Positions 7,752 to 15,648 of a stretch of DNA of 36,965 nucleotides are shown here, piece after piece. The position numbers and the translations under genes were made by a program. The first letter of the stretch is position 1, and the number at the start of each line of letters is the position of its first letter. The notes under the pieces were generated by a model. It worked only from the letters and a program-made list of their open reading frames with translations. It was not told where the DNA came from and made no database searches. This DNA comes from an uncultured Psychrobacillus sp. (lineage in GTDB: Bacteria; Bacillota; Bacilli; Bacillales_A; Planococcaceae), in contig CAKQHO010000022.1 of assembly GCA_934234185.1 (NCBI GenBank), positions 1 through 36,965 on the forward strand, in the 5' to 3' direction.

Positions 7752-8312
7752 TTAAACAGAATCGTTTCTCCGAAGGCTCTCTTCATATTTCTCACTTAAA
7801 ATAGCGTATACAGCTAAGTCTATGTATCGACCTTTTTCAAACTCATGCTGTCTTAGGACCCCTTCTTGCTGAAACCCTAGCCTTACTAGCACTTTAGCAG
7901 AAGCCGAGTTCTCTACTACTGCTTTAGCTTCTATTTTATTTAAGTTCATATCCTTAAATCCATATTTTATAATTGTGTCAAGGGCCTCCGTCATATACCC
8001 CTTTCCCCAATAGGAGGGATGGAGGTCATATCCTATTTCTATACGGTTATGCTCTTTTTCGTAATAAAGAAATCCACAGGTGCCAATTACCTTAGAGCTT
8101 AGCTTTTCTTCTATTACCCATCGCATACCAGAGCCTTCTTCTAAAATCTTTTCATACCATATTAGTTCATCTCGAGCATCCTGTAGAGAGGTGAACAATG
8201 CTAAAGGAAGAAGCTCTACGACACGCTCTTGCGAATATAGTTCGTATAAATCCTCCATGTCCTCTTCAGTTGCTTTTCTTAGGATGAGTCTTTCTGTTTC
8301 TAATGCTTGCAT
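7752..8312 (-). CDS. RimJ/RimL-type GNAT acetyltransferase
   Basis: A 186-residue single-domain GNAT protein of the RimJ/RimL/Acetyltransf_3 type. The opening ETERLILRKATEEDMEDLYELY is diagnostic. The acetyl-CoA loop region HPSYWGKGYMTEAL is near residues 97-110, and the C-terminal NSASAKVLVRLGFQQEGVLR follows. Such enzymes acetylate protein N termini or small amines; the substrate is unknown here. The start has AGGGAGGG seven bases upstream. The gene begins 15 bases after the stop of the CPBP protease and is probably its operon partner. I do not recall it in the corresponding B. subtilis locus, so it is probably a local addition. Confidence 0.88.
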   Translation of the reverse strand: MQALETERLILRKATEEDMEDLYELYSQERVVELLPLALFTSLQDARDELIWYEKILEEGSGMRWVIEEKLSSKVIGTCGFLYYEKEHNRIEIGYDLHPSYWGKGYMTEALDTIIKYGFKDMNLNKIEAKAVVENSASAKVLVRLGFQQEGVLRQHEFEKGRYIDLAVYAILSEKYEESLRRNDSV

Positions 8313-8327
8313 AGAATCCCTCCCTTT

Positions 8328-9041
8328 CTACTGCATCTTCAAATATGTTTCTAAAAATCGAGTAATTTTGTCGTAATTCATATTAACAACAACTACGTAC
8401 CCGTTTAGTAGTATGTGCGCAATAATGGAGGTGAGGATTCGCTTTGTCTTATAATAAAGAAATGCGAATACGAACCCAGACGCGGCATATATTAGTATGT
8501 GTACAAACTCTAGATGGATGACTGCAAAAGCTAAAGAGCTAACGAGGGCAGCAACAAAAAAGTTTGTCTTTGGCAATAAAGTACCGAAAATAAGCCTTCT
8601 GAAAATAAGCTCCTCTAAAATAGGTGCAAACAAAACAATAGAAAAAATAACGAACGGCACATCAGTTGCCAAGGACATAAAATCTGCGGTATTCTGAGAG
8701 CCTGGTTCAATACCTATTTTTATTTCTATATTTGCTGCAAGAATCTGGCTAAGTAGCACCATAAAAAATCCGAGGATCCCCCATCCAATTACAGTTGGGG
8801 TACTTGCAGCTTGACCCTTTAGCGGTCGTATAAAATGTTTATCCTTTCGAAGGATAAGTAGGGTGATAATCGTTGCGATCGCAAAGCTAATAAAAATCCA
8901 CCAGCCTGAGGCTAAAATTTTTGGGTTTTCAAACCCTAGTTTTTTAAAAAGAAAAAAGAGTGGAGGAGCAAAAATGGCTCCTGAAAGCTGCATGAGTACG
9001 TAGACGATTAAAATATATAAGCCGGTTTGTTTTCGTTTCAT
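8328..9041 (-). CDS. CPBP-family intramembrane metalloprotease, YdiL-like
   Basis: A 237-residue polytopic membrane protein with about six to eight hydrophobic segments. It carries the CPBP (CAAX protease and bacteriocin-processing, Abi) motifs: EELIFRRLIFG (EExxxR) near residues 141-151, a following FAVIHL (FxxxH) segment, and a C-terminal helix with HILLN. These residues coordinate the catalytic site of intramembrane glutamic/metal endopeptidases. Its place just upstream of groES on the opposite strand matches B. subtilis ydiL. GAGAGGATTATG precedes the chosen ATG at 9041. Targets are unknown; relatives process prenylated proteins or small peptides or give bacteriocin self-immunity. Confidence 0.85.
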   Translation of the reverse strand: MKRKQTGLYILIVYVLMQLSGAIFAPPLFFLFKKLGFENPKILASGWWIFISFAIATIITLLILRKDKHFIRPLKGQAASTPTVIGWGILGFFMVLLSQILAANIEIKIGIEPGSQNTADFMSLATDVPFVIFSIVLFAPILEELIFRRLIFGTLLPKTNFFVAALVSSLAFAVIHLEFVHILIYAASGFVFAFLYYKTKRILTSIIAHILLNGYVVVVNMNYDKITRFLETYLKMQ

Positions 9042-9136
9042 TTATTACATAATCCTCTCTATATTAGAACCATTTTCTTTATTGTAATTGAAAATAGACA
9101 TAAAAGAAAAAATTTAAAAACTCTATAGGTTCCTAC

Positions 9137-9168
9137 TTGCAAAATGTTCCGTGATTAATTAATATAAT
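9137..9168 (+). promoter_or_regulatory. groESL promoter
   Basis: A consensus TATAAT lies at 9163-9168, with RNA start expected near 9175, just where CIRCE begins. The best -35 candidate, TTGCAA at 9137-9142, leaves a 20-base spacer, which is longer than usual, so the -35 call is weak. Confidence 0.55.
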
Positions 9169-9175
9169 AAGTGTG

Positions 9176-9202
9176 TTAGCACTCATAGAGTGTGAGTGCT
9201 AA
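9176..9202 (+). promoter_or_regulatory. CIRCE operator (HrcA binding site)
   Basis: A perfect inverted repeat TTAGCACTC-N9-GAGTGCTAA, the standard CIRCE element bound by the heat-shock repressor HrcA. It covers the predicted transcription start and 5' leader of groES. hrcA itself is not in this window. Confidence 0.98.
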
Positions 9203-9241
9203 TAAAATATTAATTCTACTATTTTAGGGAGGTAGTTTCAC

Positions 9242-9526
9242 TTGTTAAGACCATTAGGTGATCGTATTATTATCGAATTAATCGAAGCTGAGGAAAAAAC
9301 AGCATCTGGCATCGTACTTCCAGACTCTGCTAAGGAAAAGCCGTCAGAGGGGAAAGTTATTGCTGTAGGTTCTGGTCGAGTACTTGATAACGGTAATCGC
9401 GTTGAATTAGACGTGAAAGAAGGAGACCGTATCATCTTCTCTAAATATGCAGGAACAGAAGTAAAGTATGAAGGAAACGAATATTTAATTTTACGCGAAA
9501 GCGATATACTTGCTGTAATCGGCTAA
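9242..9526 (+). CDS. groES: Co-chaperonin GroES (Hsp10)
   Basis: A 94-residue co-chaperonin that caps the GroEL cage as a heptamer. It has the standard LRPLGDRIIIELIEAEEKTASGIVLPDSAKEKP start with the mobile loop near residues 17-32, and the C-terminal GNEYLILRESDILAVI strand. The start codon is TTG at 9242, set by AGGGAGGT nine bases upstream; no ATG fits the conserved N terminus. It is 30 bases ahead of groEL and under CIRCE/HrcA control. Confidence 0.98.
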   Translation: MLRPLGDRIIIELIEAEEKTASGIVLPDSAKEKPSEGKVIAVGSGRVLDNGNRVELDVKEGDRIIFSKYAGTEVKYEGNEYLILRESDILAVIG

Positions 9527-9556
9527 TAAATAGAAATTTTAGGAGGTCAATAAAAC

Positions 9557-11182
9557 ATGGCAAAAGAAATCAAATTCAGTGAAGACGCACGTAGTGCAAT
9601 GCTTCGTGGGGTAGATAAACTTGCAGATGCTGTAAAGGTAACGTTAGGACCAAAAGGACGTAACGTAGTACTTGAGAAAAAATTTGGTTCTCCATTAATC
9701 ACGAACGACGGTGTAACAATCGCGAAAGATATTGAGTTAGAGGATTCATTTGAAAACATGGGTGCTAAGCTTGTAGCTGAGGTTGCATCTAAAACAAATG
9801 ATATTGCTGGTGACGGTACAACAACTGCAACAGTTTTAGCACAATCTATGATTCGTGAAGGATTGAAAAACGTTACTGCTGGCGCTAACCCAGTGGGAAT
9901 TCGTAAAGGTATTGACCTAGCGGTAGCAGCTGCAATCACGGAGTTGAAAGATATCTCTAAACAAATCGAAGGAAAAGAATCAATCGCACAGGTTGCTGCA
10001 ATTTCCTCTGGTGATACAGAAGTTGGAGAATTAATCGCAGAAGCGATGGAGCGCGTAGGAAACGACGGCGTTATCACTATCGAAGAATCTCGTGGATTCA
10101 CTACTGAGCTTGATGTTGTAGAAGGTATGCAATTTGACCGTGGATATGCATCTCCATACATGGTAACTGATTCAGATAAAATGGAAGCAGTATTAGAAAA
10201 TCCATATATCTTAATTACAGACAAAAAAATCTCTAGCATCCAAGAAATCCTTCCAGTGCTTGAGCAAGTGGTACAACAAGGTAAACCACTATTACTGATC
10301 TCTGAGGATGTAGAAGGGGAAGCTCTTGCAACATTAGTTGTGAATAAGCTTCGCGGAACATTCAATGCAGTAGCAGTAAAAGCTCCAGGATTCGGAGATC
10401 GTCGTAAAGCAATGCTAGAAGACATCGCTATCCTAACTGGTGCAGAAGTAATTACAGAGGATCTAGGCTTAGACTTAAAATCAGCGAACATCACTCAGCT
10501 TGGACGCGCTTCTAAGGTAGTCGTATCTAAAGATAACACGACAATCGTTGAAGGTAACGGAGATGCTGATCGCATCGCTGGCCGCGTAGCACAAATCCGT
10601 GCACAAGTAGAAGAAACAACTTCTGAGTTCGACAAAGAAAAATTACAAGAGCGCCTTGCAAAACTAGCTGGCGGTGTAGCAGTAGTGAAGGTTGGAGCAG
10701 CTACTGAAACAGAACTAAAAGAACGTAAGCTACGTATCGAGGATGCATTAAACGCAACTCGCGCTGCAGTAGAAGAAGGTATCGTATCTGGTGGTGGTAC
10801 TGCACTAGTAAACGTATACAACAAAGTAGCAGAAGTAGCTGAAGCAAACGAAGGCGACGTAGCAACTGGTGTGAAAATTGTACTTCGTGCATTAGAAGAG
10901 CCAGTTCGTCAAATCGCGAACAACGCTGGATTAGAAGGATCTATCGTAGTAGACCGTCTAAAACGCGAAGAAATCGGCATTGGCTTCAACGCTGCAAATG
11001 GCGAATGGGTAAACATGATTGAAGCAGGTATCGTAGACCCAACAAAAGTAACTCGTTCTGCATTACAAAACGCTGCATCTGTAGCTGCATTATTCTTAAC
11101 AACAGAAGCAGTAGTAGCAGACATCCCAGAACCATCAGCACCAGGAATGCCTGACATGGGCGGCATGGGCGGTATGATGTAA
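9557..11182 (+). CDS. groEL: Chaperonin GroEL (Hsp60)
   Basis: A 541-residue ATP-dependent chaperonin. The ATP-binding segments VTLGPKGRNVVLEK (near residue 28) and DGTTTATVLAQ (near 86) are intact, as is the apical-domain stretch around EGMQFDRGY. The C terminus is the flexible Gly-Met tail GMPDMGGMGGMM. AGGAGGTC precedes the ATG. It is second in the groES-groEL operon. Long open frames on its minus strand are composition shadows of the biased codon use of this highly expressed gene. Confidence 0.99.
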   Translation: MAKEIKFSEDARSAMLRGVDKLADAVKVTLGPKGRNVVLEKKFGSPLITNDGVTIAKDIELEDSFENMGAKLVAEVASKTNDIAGDGTTTATVLAQSMIREGLKNVTAGANPVGIRKGIDLAVAAAITELKDISKQIEGKESIAQVAAISSGDTEVGELIAEAMERVGNDGVITIEESRGFTTELDVVEGMQFDRGYASPYMVTDSDKMEAVLENPYILITDKKISSIQEILPVLEQVVQQGKPLLLISEDVEGEALATLVVNKLRGTFNAVAVKAPGFGDRRKAMLEDIAILTGAEVITEDLGLDLKSANITQLGRASKVVVSKDNTTIVEGNGDADRIAGRVAQIRAQVEETTSEFDKEKLQERLAKLAGGVAVVKVGAATETELKERKLRIEDALNATRAAVEEGIVSGGGTALVNVYNKVAEVAEANEGDVATGVKIVLRALEEPVRQIANNAGLEGSIVVDRLKREEIGIGFNAANGEWVNMIEAGIVDPTKVTRSALQNAASVAALFLTTEAVVADIPEPSAPGMPDMGGMGGMM

Positions 11183-11304
11183 GGGCCAACACGAAGTTGG
11201 TCATGCGGACGTGGCGAGCTTAGTCCGCGTTCCGTGAAAATCCCTTGCTATATAAAGATTTGTATATAAAGTGAAAGTGATTTGCTAACATAAAGGATAA
11301 TTTA

Positions 11305-11349
11305 GAGGCTTCTCATGAGTTGTGAAAACTTTTGAGAAGCTTCTTTTTT
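11305..11349 (+). terminator. groESL terminator; copy 1 of a repeated hairpin element
   Basis: An eleven-pair stem GAGGCTTCTCA / TGAGAAGCTTC (11305-11315 with 11333-11343, one G-U pair) is followed by six T, 120 bases past groEL. Related elements lie at 11447 and 19340. Bases 11183-11304 also contain two smaller hairpins without T runs. Confidence 0.75.
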
Positions 11350-11446
11350 CATTTCTAATTCTAGTGGTGCTGAACTATACAATAGATGATCATTAATTTT
11401 CTCAAGTAGTGGTATTAGCTTTTTACTAGTGCTAAGAATATTAATT

Positions 11447-11489
11447 AAGGCTTCCCAAAAGTTTAACTGAACTTTTGGGAAGCCTTTTT
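11447..11489. terminator. Perfect 17-bp hairpin between convergent genes; copy 2 of the repeated element
   Basis: The arms 11447-11463 and 11470-11486 are perfect 17-base inverted repeats around a six-base loop. A T run follows on the plus strand, and a weaker TTAATTAATA follows on the minus strand. It sits between groEL and the minus-strand regulator and may stop transcription from both sides. The rest of 11183-11563 contains copy 1 and a 74-codon minus frame (11302-11526) without a ribosome binding site. Confidence 0.75.
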
Positions 11490-11563
11490 GTATTAAATAT
11501 TTTTCTGAAATACTGTATCTTTCCATGCTATGAGAACGATGCTCAGCAAAAAAAGAGGTTTCA

Positions 11564-13324
11564 CTATTTCATTTTTCTCCATAAAGTGCTTCTGCTAATA
11601 CCCAGACGTTCCGCTGCTTTTGATTGGTTGAAACTTTCCTCGGATAGTACGAGATTAATGATGTCCTTGTTTATTTCATCTAACGGTTTGTGCAAATTCA
11701 AGTAACTGACTGTATTTGCAGTAGGAAAACTTTCGTTTGCAAGTACACTCTGGACGGATTCTTCACTGATCAAATACGTATCAGTCAGTATGATACATTC
11801 CTCAATAATCCTTTTTAATTGATCTATATGATTTGTCCAATTAAATTCTTGGAGTAGCTGTAACGCCTTAGGTTCCAGTCCAACTACTTGTTTTCCATAC
11901 TTTAATATTAGTTCACTCATAAATAAACTAGTAAGACTAGGAATATCTTCTTTTCTATCATTTAGCTTAGGTATTACTAATGGGAAGGCACCTAGATCAT
12001 TGCGTATGAACTGGAGAAATGTTCCGTTATCAAATACATCTGAGCAGCCATTAACAAAGGAGAAAATAAATCGATTACGTTTATGAAGAAAGGTATTGAT
12101 AAAATAGGATTCCAACAATTGTTGACAAACTTCGTTTAGCATTTGCAGGTTCTTCATATAAATTGTAATGTTGCTCTTTGTTAAGAGGGAATCATCTCGA
12201 TTAATTAAGTTTAACCATTTTTTCTCATCCATATATTTTGCGTCAATAATTGTTAATGGCCTTTTCTGATAAGGTCCATTCTTATAAATAGCATGGGCCA
12301 TGAAATCTTTTCCTGTTCCGATTTCACCGATTAGTAATAAAGGGTTCATCGTATTGGAATAATTCTTGGCATCCTTTATAACCTTTAACAAGTGTTCATT
12401 GTTGGTGGAAATTGTTTCGAGGTTTGTAATAGATTCATCAGAAACATTTAGAAAGGTAATTGCTGGATCCATCGGCTTTATCTGAGGTGTTATCGCTTTA
12501 AAGTAAAAGCATGCATATTCCTCTTCGTTAGATTCAAATAATTTCCCTTGTATTAAAGTTAGCCTGTTATCAATTTCTTTTATGATTTCACATTCTTTAT
12601 CTTTGAAAAGATGTTCAACTAATTCCTTCACAGATTCTGTGTTATGTTGGCGTATTATATTTGTAAAGATAATTTCTTTTTCTTTATTAAACACCATATA
12701 TTCTGTGTCCGAGTAATCCATCATTTTTTGAATTAATAAATTCTTATGTTCGAAATTTTCTAAAAGTTTTAAGAAATTCACTACTTCTTTGAAAGTATTT
12801 TGCACACTTTCTTTTCCGGAAGTAACAAGGATAGTGTTAAGGCCAAGCTCTTTAGCTTTACTGGAAGTAATCATATCTCCCACAATGAGGCTTACACGCT
12901 TTGCTTTTAAATCTCTTAAATATCCTTCTATCTCCAATATGGAATTAATGGTTTTGATTTGTATGGAATATTCGTTTAGCTGTCGTATTATTTCAGCATT
13001 CTCAGTAATACTTCGAAACCCTACGATTGCATAGGAGCCTAAATAGTTTTCAGCTAGTTTCATTGCGCTAATCATATCAATAATGGATATTTTAATATCA
13101 ATAACAGGAATGTCTGTTACTTCTCTTATTAATTCTGCTGTTCCTGCACGGGCGATAATGCAATCAAAATCTTTGTTCTTTAGAGACTTAAACAGTTCAA
13201 CCCCTTCTAACATGTCAGCAACATAAACATTAACATCCAAATTATTATGTGCTTTCGCCTCTTCTAAAATTAAATCCTTTAATCCATTATAAGGAGTTAT
13301 CGCAAGAATTCTTCTACTTTTCAT
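11564..13324 (-). CDS. PrpR-N / AAA+-like / Fis-HTH transcriptional regulator
   Basis: A 586-residue predicted activator of the neighbouring sugar-acid operon. Residues about 1-185 resemble the PrpR N-terminal ligand-sensing domain (RRILAITPYNGLKDLILEEA, then ARAGTAELIREVTDIPVIDIKIS). A middle segment of about 100 residues may be PAS-like. An AAA+ sigma54-activator-like domain follows with Walker A GEIGTGKD (about 333-340). A Fis-type helix-turn-helix ends the protein (SFNQSKAAERLGISRSTLWRKMK). The sigma54-contact GAFTGA loop is absent and the Walker B acidic pair is replaced (NITIYMKNLQ), so it probably does not work through sigma54. The frame opens at 13354, but TTAGGAG eight bases before the ATG at 13324 decides the start. 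Confidence 0.85.
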   Translation of the reverse strand: MKSRRILAITPYNGLKDLILEEAKAHNNLDVNVYVADMLEGVELFKSLKNKDFDCIIARAGTAELIREVTDIPVIDIKISIIDMISAMKLAENYLGSYAIVGFRSITENAEIIRQLNEYSIQIKTINSILEIEGYLRDLKAKRVSLIVGDMITSSKAKELGLNTILVTSGKESVQNTFKEVVNFLKLLENFEHKNLLIQKMMDYSDTEYMVFNKEKEIIFTNIIRQHNTESVKELVEHLFKDKECEIIKEIDNRLTLIQGKLFESNEEEYACFYFKAITPQIKPMDPAITFLNVSDESITNLETISTNNEHLLKVIKDAKNYSNTMNPLLLIGEIGTGKDFMAHAIYKNGPYQKRPLTIIDAKYMDEKKWLNLINRDDSLLTKSNITIYMKNLQMLNEVCQQLLESYFINTFLHKRNRFIFSFVNGCSDVFDNGTFLQFIRNDLGAFPLVIPKLNDRKEDIPSLTSLFMSELILKYGKQVVGLEPKALQLLQEFNWTNHIDQLKRIIEECIILTDTYLISEESVQSVLANESFPTANTVSYLNLHKPLDEINKDIINLVLSEESFNQSKAAERLGISRSTLWRKMK

Positions 13325-13359
13325 TTCTTCTACTCCTAACGTTCTCATTTTCATACAAT

Positions 13360-13365
13360 ATTATA
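13360..13365 (-). promoter_or_regulatory. -10 box of the regulator gene
   Basis: A consensus TATAAT on the minus strand, 36 bases upstream of the regulator's ATG at 13324. No good -35 box is seen at 17 bases. Confidence 0.4.
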
Positions 13366-13427
13366 CAGCTTAATTATTCTAAAATGAAACGTAAAATACA
13401 AAAAGTCATTTAAGCTAAGACAGAAAA

Positions 13428-13460
13428 ATACAAATTGTATCAAAATGAAACATATTTCAT
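13428..13460. promoter_or_regulatory. Candidate operator palindromes of the regulator
   Basis: Two palindromes lie in the divergent gap: ATACAAATTGTAT (13428-13440) and ATGAAACATATTTCAT (13445-13460). A further ATGAAAC half-site is at 13384-13390. TGAAAC/GTTTCA-type palindromes are common targets of Fis-HTH activators. They lie just upstream of the -35 box of the plus-strand operon, a fitting place for an activator. Confidence 0.45.
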
Positions 13461-13471
13461 TCTTATTCATA

Positions 13472-13500
13472 TTGAAAGCGCTTTATATTAAACATACAAT
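13472..13500 (+). promoter_or_regulatory. SigA promoter of the sugar-acid operon, overlapped by a CcpA cre-like site
   Basis: TTGAAA (13472-13477), a 17-base spacer and TACAAT (13495-13500) form a good SigA promoter. TGAAAGCGCTTTAT (13473-13486) matches the cre consensus TGWAARCGYTWNCW at 13 of 14 positions and covers the -35 box and spacer. This predicts CcpA-mediated glucose repression of the operon. Confidence 0.75.
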
Positions 13501-13535
13501 AAGGATGGATAATAAATCAAATGGAGGGATATTTA

Positions 13536-14561
13536 ATGAAAGCAGCATATGTTGTTGATGAATGCAAGGTAGAGATAAAAGATATCGATAAACCAAAAAT
13601 AAAAGACAATGAAGTATTAATAAAAGTTAAAACAGTTGGAGTTTGTGGTTCTGACTTACACTTATATAAAGGCACTCATGCTTTTAGAAAGCCTCCTGTA
13701 ATTTTAGGTCATGAAGTTGCAGGTGACGTAATTGAATTGGGGAAGAATGTTACAAAATTCAAAGTAGGAGATCGTGTTACAGTGGAGCCGCATATTGGGT
13801 GTGGAAATTGTGAATTTTGTGAGAAAGAGTTAGTAAACCTATGTCTAAATAAAAAGGCACCTGGTACTCCAGGATGGATTGGAACATTTGCAGAGTATTT
13901 TAATGCCCCTGAGAGTGTTGTTTATAAAATTGGCGACAATATTTCATATGAAATAGGAACTTTAATTGAGCCATTAGCTGTAGCAGTACATGCTATTAAT
14001 AGAATAACAGTAGCTGAGAAAGATACAATTGTCATCTTAGGTTCAGGAACAATTGGATTATTAACTGTAGTTGCTGCAAGAGAAGCAGGTTATAAAAATA
14101 TTATTTGTACGGATACACAACAATTTAATTTAGATATGGCACTGCAGCAGGGTGCAACACTTGCACTTAACCCATTAGAAGTAGATGTTGTTGAAAAGGT
14201 AAAAGAATTCACAAATGGTAGAGGCGTTGATGTTGCTTTAGTTTGTGCGGGTGCTCCTGGAATTGTCGACCAAGCTTCATCTATGGTAAGACGTCGTGGG
14301 GAAGTTGGAGTAGTTGCCATGATTACAGAAAAAATTCCTGTTAATACGTATAACTTTGTCTTCAATGAAATCTCTATGTTCGGTGCAATGACATACGAGA
14401 CACAAGACTTCGAGAAAGCTACTGAAATGGTGAATGAAGGTCTTGATTTAAATGACTTTATTACCCAAAAGTTACCTTTCAAGGAAACAAACGAGGGTCT
14501 AAGTATTTTAGATGAGAAAAAACAAAATGTAGTAAAGGTAATCATTGAAGTAGAAAATTAA
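13536..14561 (+). CDS. Zinc-dependent medium-chain dehydrogenase (polyol/threonine dehydrogenase type)
   Basis: A 341-residue cytosolic NAD(P)-dependent dehydrogenase. Catalytic zinc ligands are Cys37 (GVCGSD) and His59-Glu60 (GHE). The structural zinc cysteines 89, 92, 95 and 103 (CGNCEFCEKELVNLC) are all present, and the Rossmann motif LGSGTIGLL is near residue 170. The family includes sorbitol, threonine and butanediol dehydrogenases. Being first in an operon with a TRAP importer, an OtnK-type kinase and an OtnC-type decarboxylase, it probably oxidises a four-carbon sugar acid; that is inference. The start at 13536 is set by GGAGGG; the in-frame ATG at 13521 lies in front of that site. Translation then passes to dctP 15 bases downstream. 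Confidence 0.88.
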   Translation: MKAAYVVDECKVEIKDIDKPKIKDNEVLIKVKTVGVCGSDLHLYKGTHAFRKPPVILGHEVAGDVIELGKNVTKFKVGDRVTVEPHIGCGNCEFCEKELVNLCLNKKAPGTPGWIGTFAEYFNAPESVVYKIGDNISYEIGTLIEPLAVAVHAINRITVAEKDTIVILGSGTIGLLTVVAAREAGYKNIICTDTQQFNLDMALQQGATLALNPLEVDVVEKVKEFTNGRGVDVALVCAGAPGIVDQASSMVRRRGEVGVVAMITEKIPVNTYNFVFNEISMFGAMTYETQDFEKATEMVNEGLDLNDFITQKLPFKETNEGLSILDEKKQNVVKVIIEVEN

Positions 14562-14576
14562 TTAGGGGGAAGTAAG

Positions 14577-15575
14577 ATGAAAAAATTACTTTATGGATCA
14601 CTATTATTAATGGTAATGAGTGTAGTTCTAATGGGATGCTCTGGGGGAGATTCAACGGAAGGAGCAGGGGAAAAAGTTGTTCTGAAATTAGGTCACATTC
14701 AATCTGAAAACGATTTATGGCATAAGGGAGCATTGAAATTTAAAGAAGAAGTTGAAAGTTTATCTGATGGCTCTATGACTGTTGAAATTTATCCAAACTC
14801 TACGCTTGGTGGAGACAGAGATATGGCTGAAGGTATGCAAATGGGAACAATTGATTTTGCTTTAATAGCCGGTGTATTAAGTAACTTTGAACCTTCAATC
14901 CAATTACTAGAATTGCCATATTTACTAGAAAACGAAGAAGAGTATAACAAAGTTATCCACGGTGAAGTTGGTCAAGAAATCGCGGATAGAGTATTAGAGT
15001 CTTCTAACATTCGTATATTGAACTGGTGGGATCGCGGTCCGAGACATATAACAGCGAGCAAGCCAATCGAAACAATTAAAGATCTAAAAGGATTAAAAAT
15101 TAGAATACCAGAAATTAAAGCAATGGAAGACACTTGGAATGCGATGGGAGCGGCTCCAACTACAATGGCTTGGAACGAAGTGTATACTGGCCTTGAGCAA
15201 GGAACGATTGAAGCACAAGAAAATCCAATTCCATTCATATTCGGCGGTAGAATTCATGAAGTACAAAAATATCTTTCTTTAACTGCTCACAAATATGAAT
15301 ATGTAACACTAGCAATGAGTGAAAAAAAATTCTCTAAACTGACTTCAGAACAACAAGAAATCATCCAGCAAGCTGCTGACGCTGCAACTGAATATGAAAA
15401 CAATATGGTGAAAGAAGAAACAGGAAAAATCCTTGAAGCAATGAAAGAAGAAGGTATTCAAGTTGTTGAGCCAAATGTAACTGAATTTGCTGAAGCTGCA
15501 AAAGCTGCTCATGAAAACTTTGCAAAAAAAGTAGATATCGATTTGTACAACAAAATTTTAGAGGCTAAAAAATAG
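14577..15575 (+). CDS. dctP: TRAP transporter solute-binding lipoprotein DctP
   Basis: A 332-residue extracytoplasmic solute receptor. The N terminus is a lipoprotein signal with lipobox LMGC and lipidated Cys at about residue 21, so in this organism it is membrane-tethered. The mature part is a DctP/SiaP-type fold: LGHIQSENDLWHKGALKFKEEV, then NSTLGGDRDMAEGMQMGTIDF. The conserved ligand-carboxylate arginine falls in DLKGLKIRIPE near residue 178, which indicates an organic-acid substrate. AGGGGGAAG precedes the ATG. A hairpin follows before dctQ, which would favour excess receptor over membrane subunits. Confidence 0.93.
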   Translation: MKKLLYGSLLLMVMSVVLMGCSGGDSTEGAGEKVVLKLGHIQSENDLWHKGALKFKEEVESLSDGSMTVEIYPNSTLGGDRDMAEGMQMGTIDFALIAGVLSNFEPSIQLLELPYLLENEEEYNKVIHGEVGQEIADRVLESSNIRILNWWDRGPRHITASKPIETIKDLKGLKIRIPEIKAMEDTWNAMGAAPTTMAWNEVYTGLEQGTIEAQENPIPFIFGGRIHEVQKYLSLTAHKYEYVTLAMSEKKFSKLTSEQQEIIQQAADAATEYENNMVKEETGKILEAMKEEGIQVVEPNVTEFAEAAKAAHENFAKKVDIDLYNKILEAKK

Positions 15576-15591
15576 TTGGTTTTAATGGTGG

Positions 15592-15612
15592 GAGTAAAGG
15601 GATACTTTACTC
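15592..15612 (+). promoter_or_regulatory. Intercistronic hairpin between dctP and dctQ
   Basis: GAGTAAAG / CTTTACTC (eight pairs, five-base loop) lies just after the dctP stop and has no T run. It could protect the dctP message or slow read-through, giving more binding protein than permease. Confidence 0.5.
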
Positions 15613-15648
15613 TCTCTCACTTTATGAATAGGTTTAGGGGGTTCAGAA

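Noticed and set aside
9547..11204. Long open frames on the minus strand of groEL (up to 315 codons)
   Set aside because: They lie wholly antisense to an unmistakable groEL, have no ribosome sites and Ser/Ala-rich composition typical of codon-bias shadows.
11302..11526. 74-codon minus-strand ORF between groEL and the regulator
   Set aside because: No ribosome binding site; it reads straight through a perfect 17-bp terminator hairpin and a second hairpin. Kept only as the repeat observation.
11564..13324. Regulator as a propionate-catabolism (prp) activator
   Set aside because: The PrpR-N domain is only a sensor type; no prpBCDE genes are near, and the divergent operon is for sugar-acid use.
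13366..13535. Sigma54 (-24/-12) promoter in the divergent gap
   Set aside because: No TGGCAC-N5-TTGCW match was found; a good SigA promoter is present instead.
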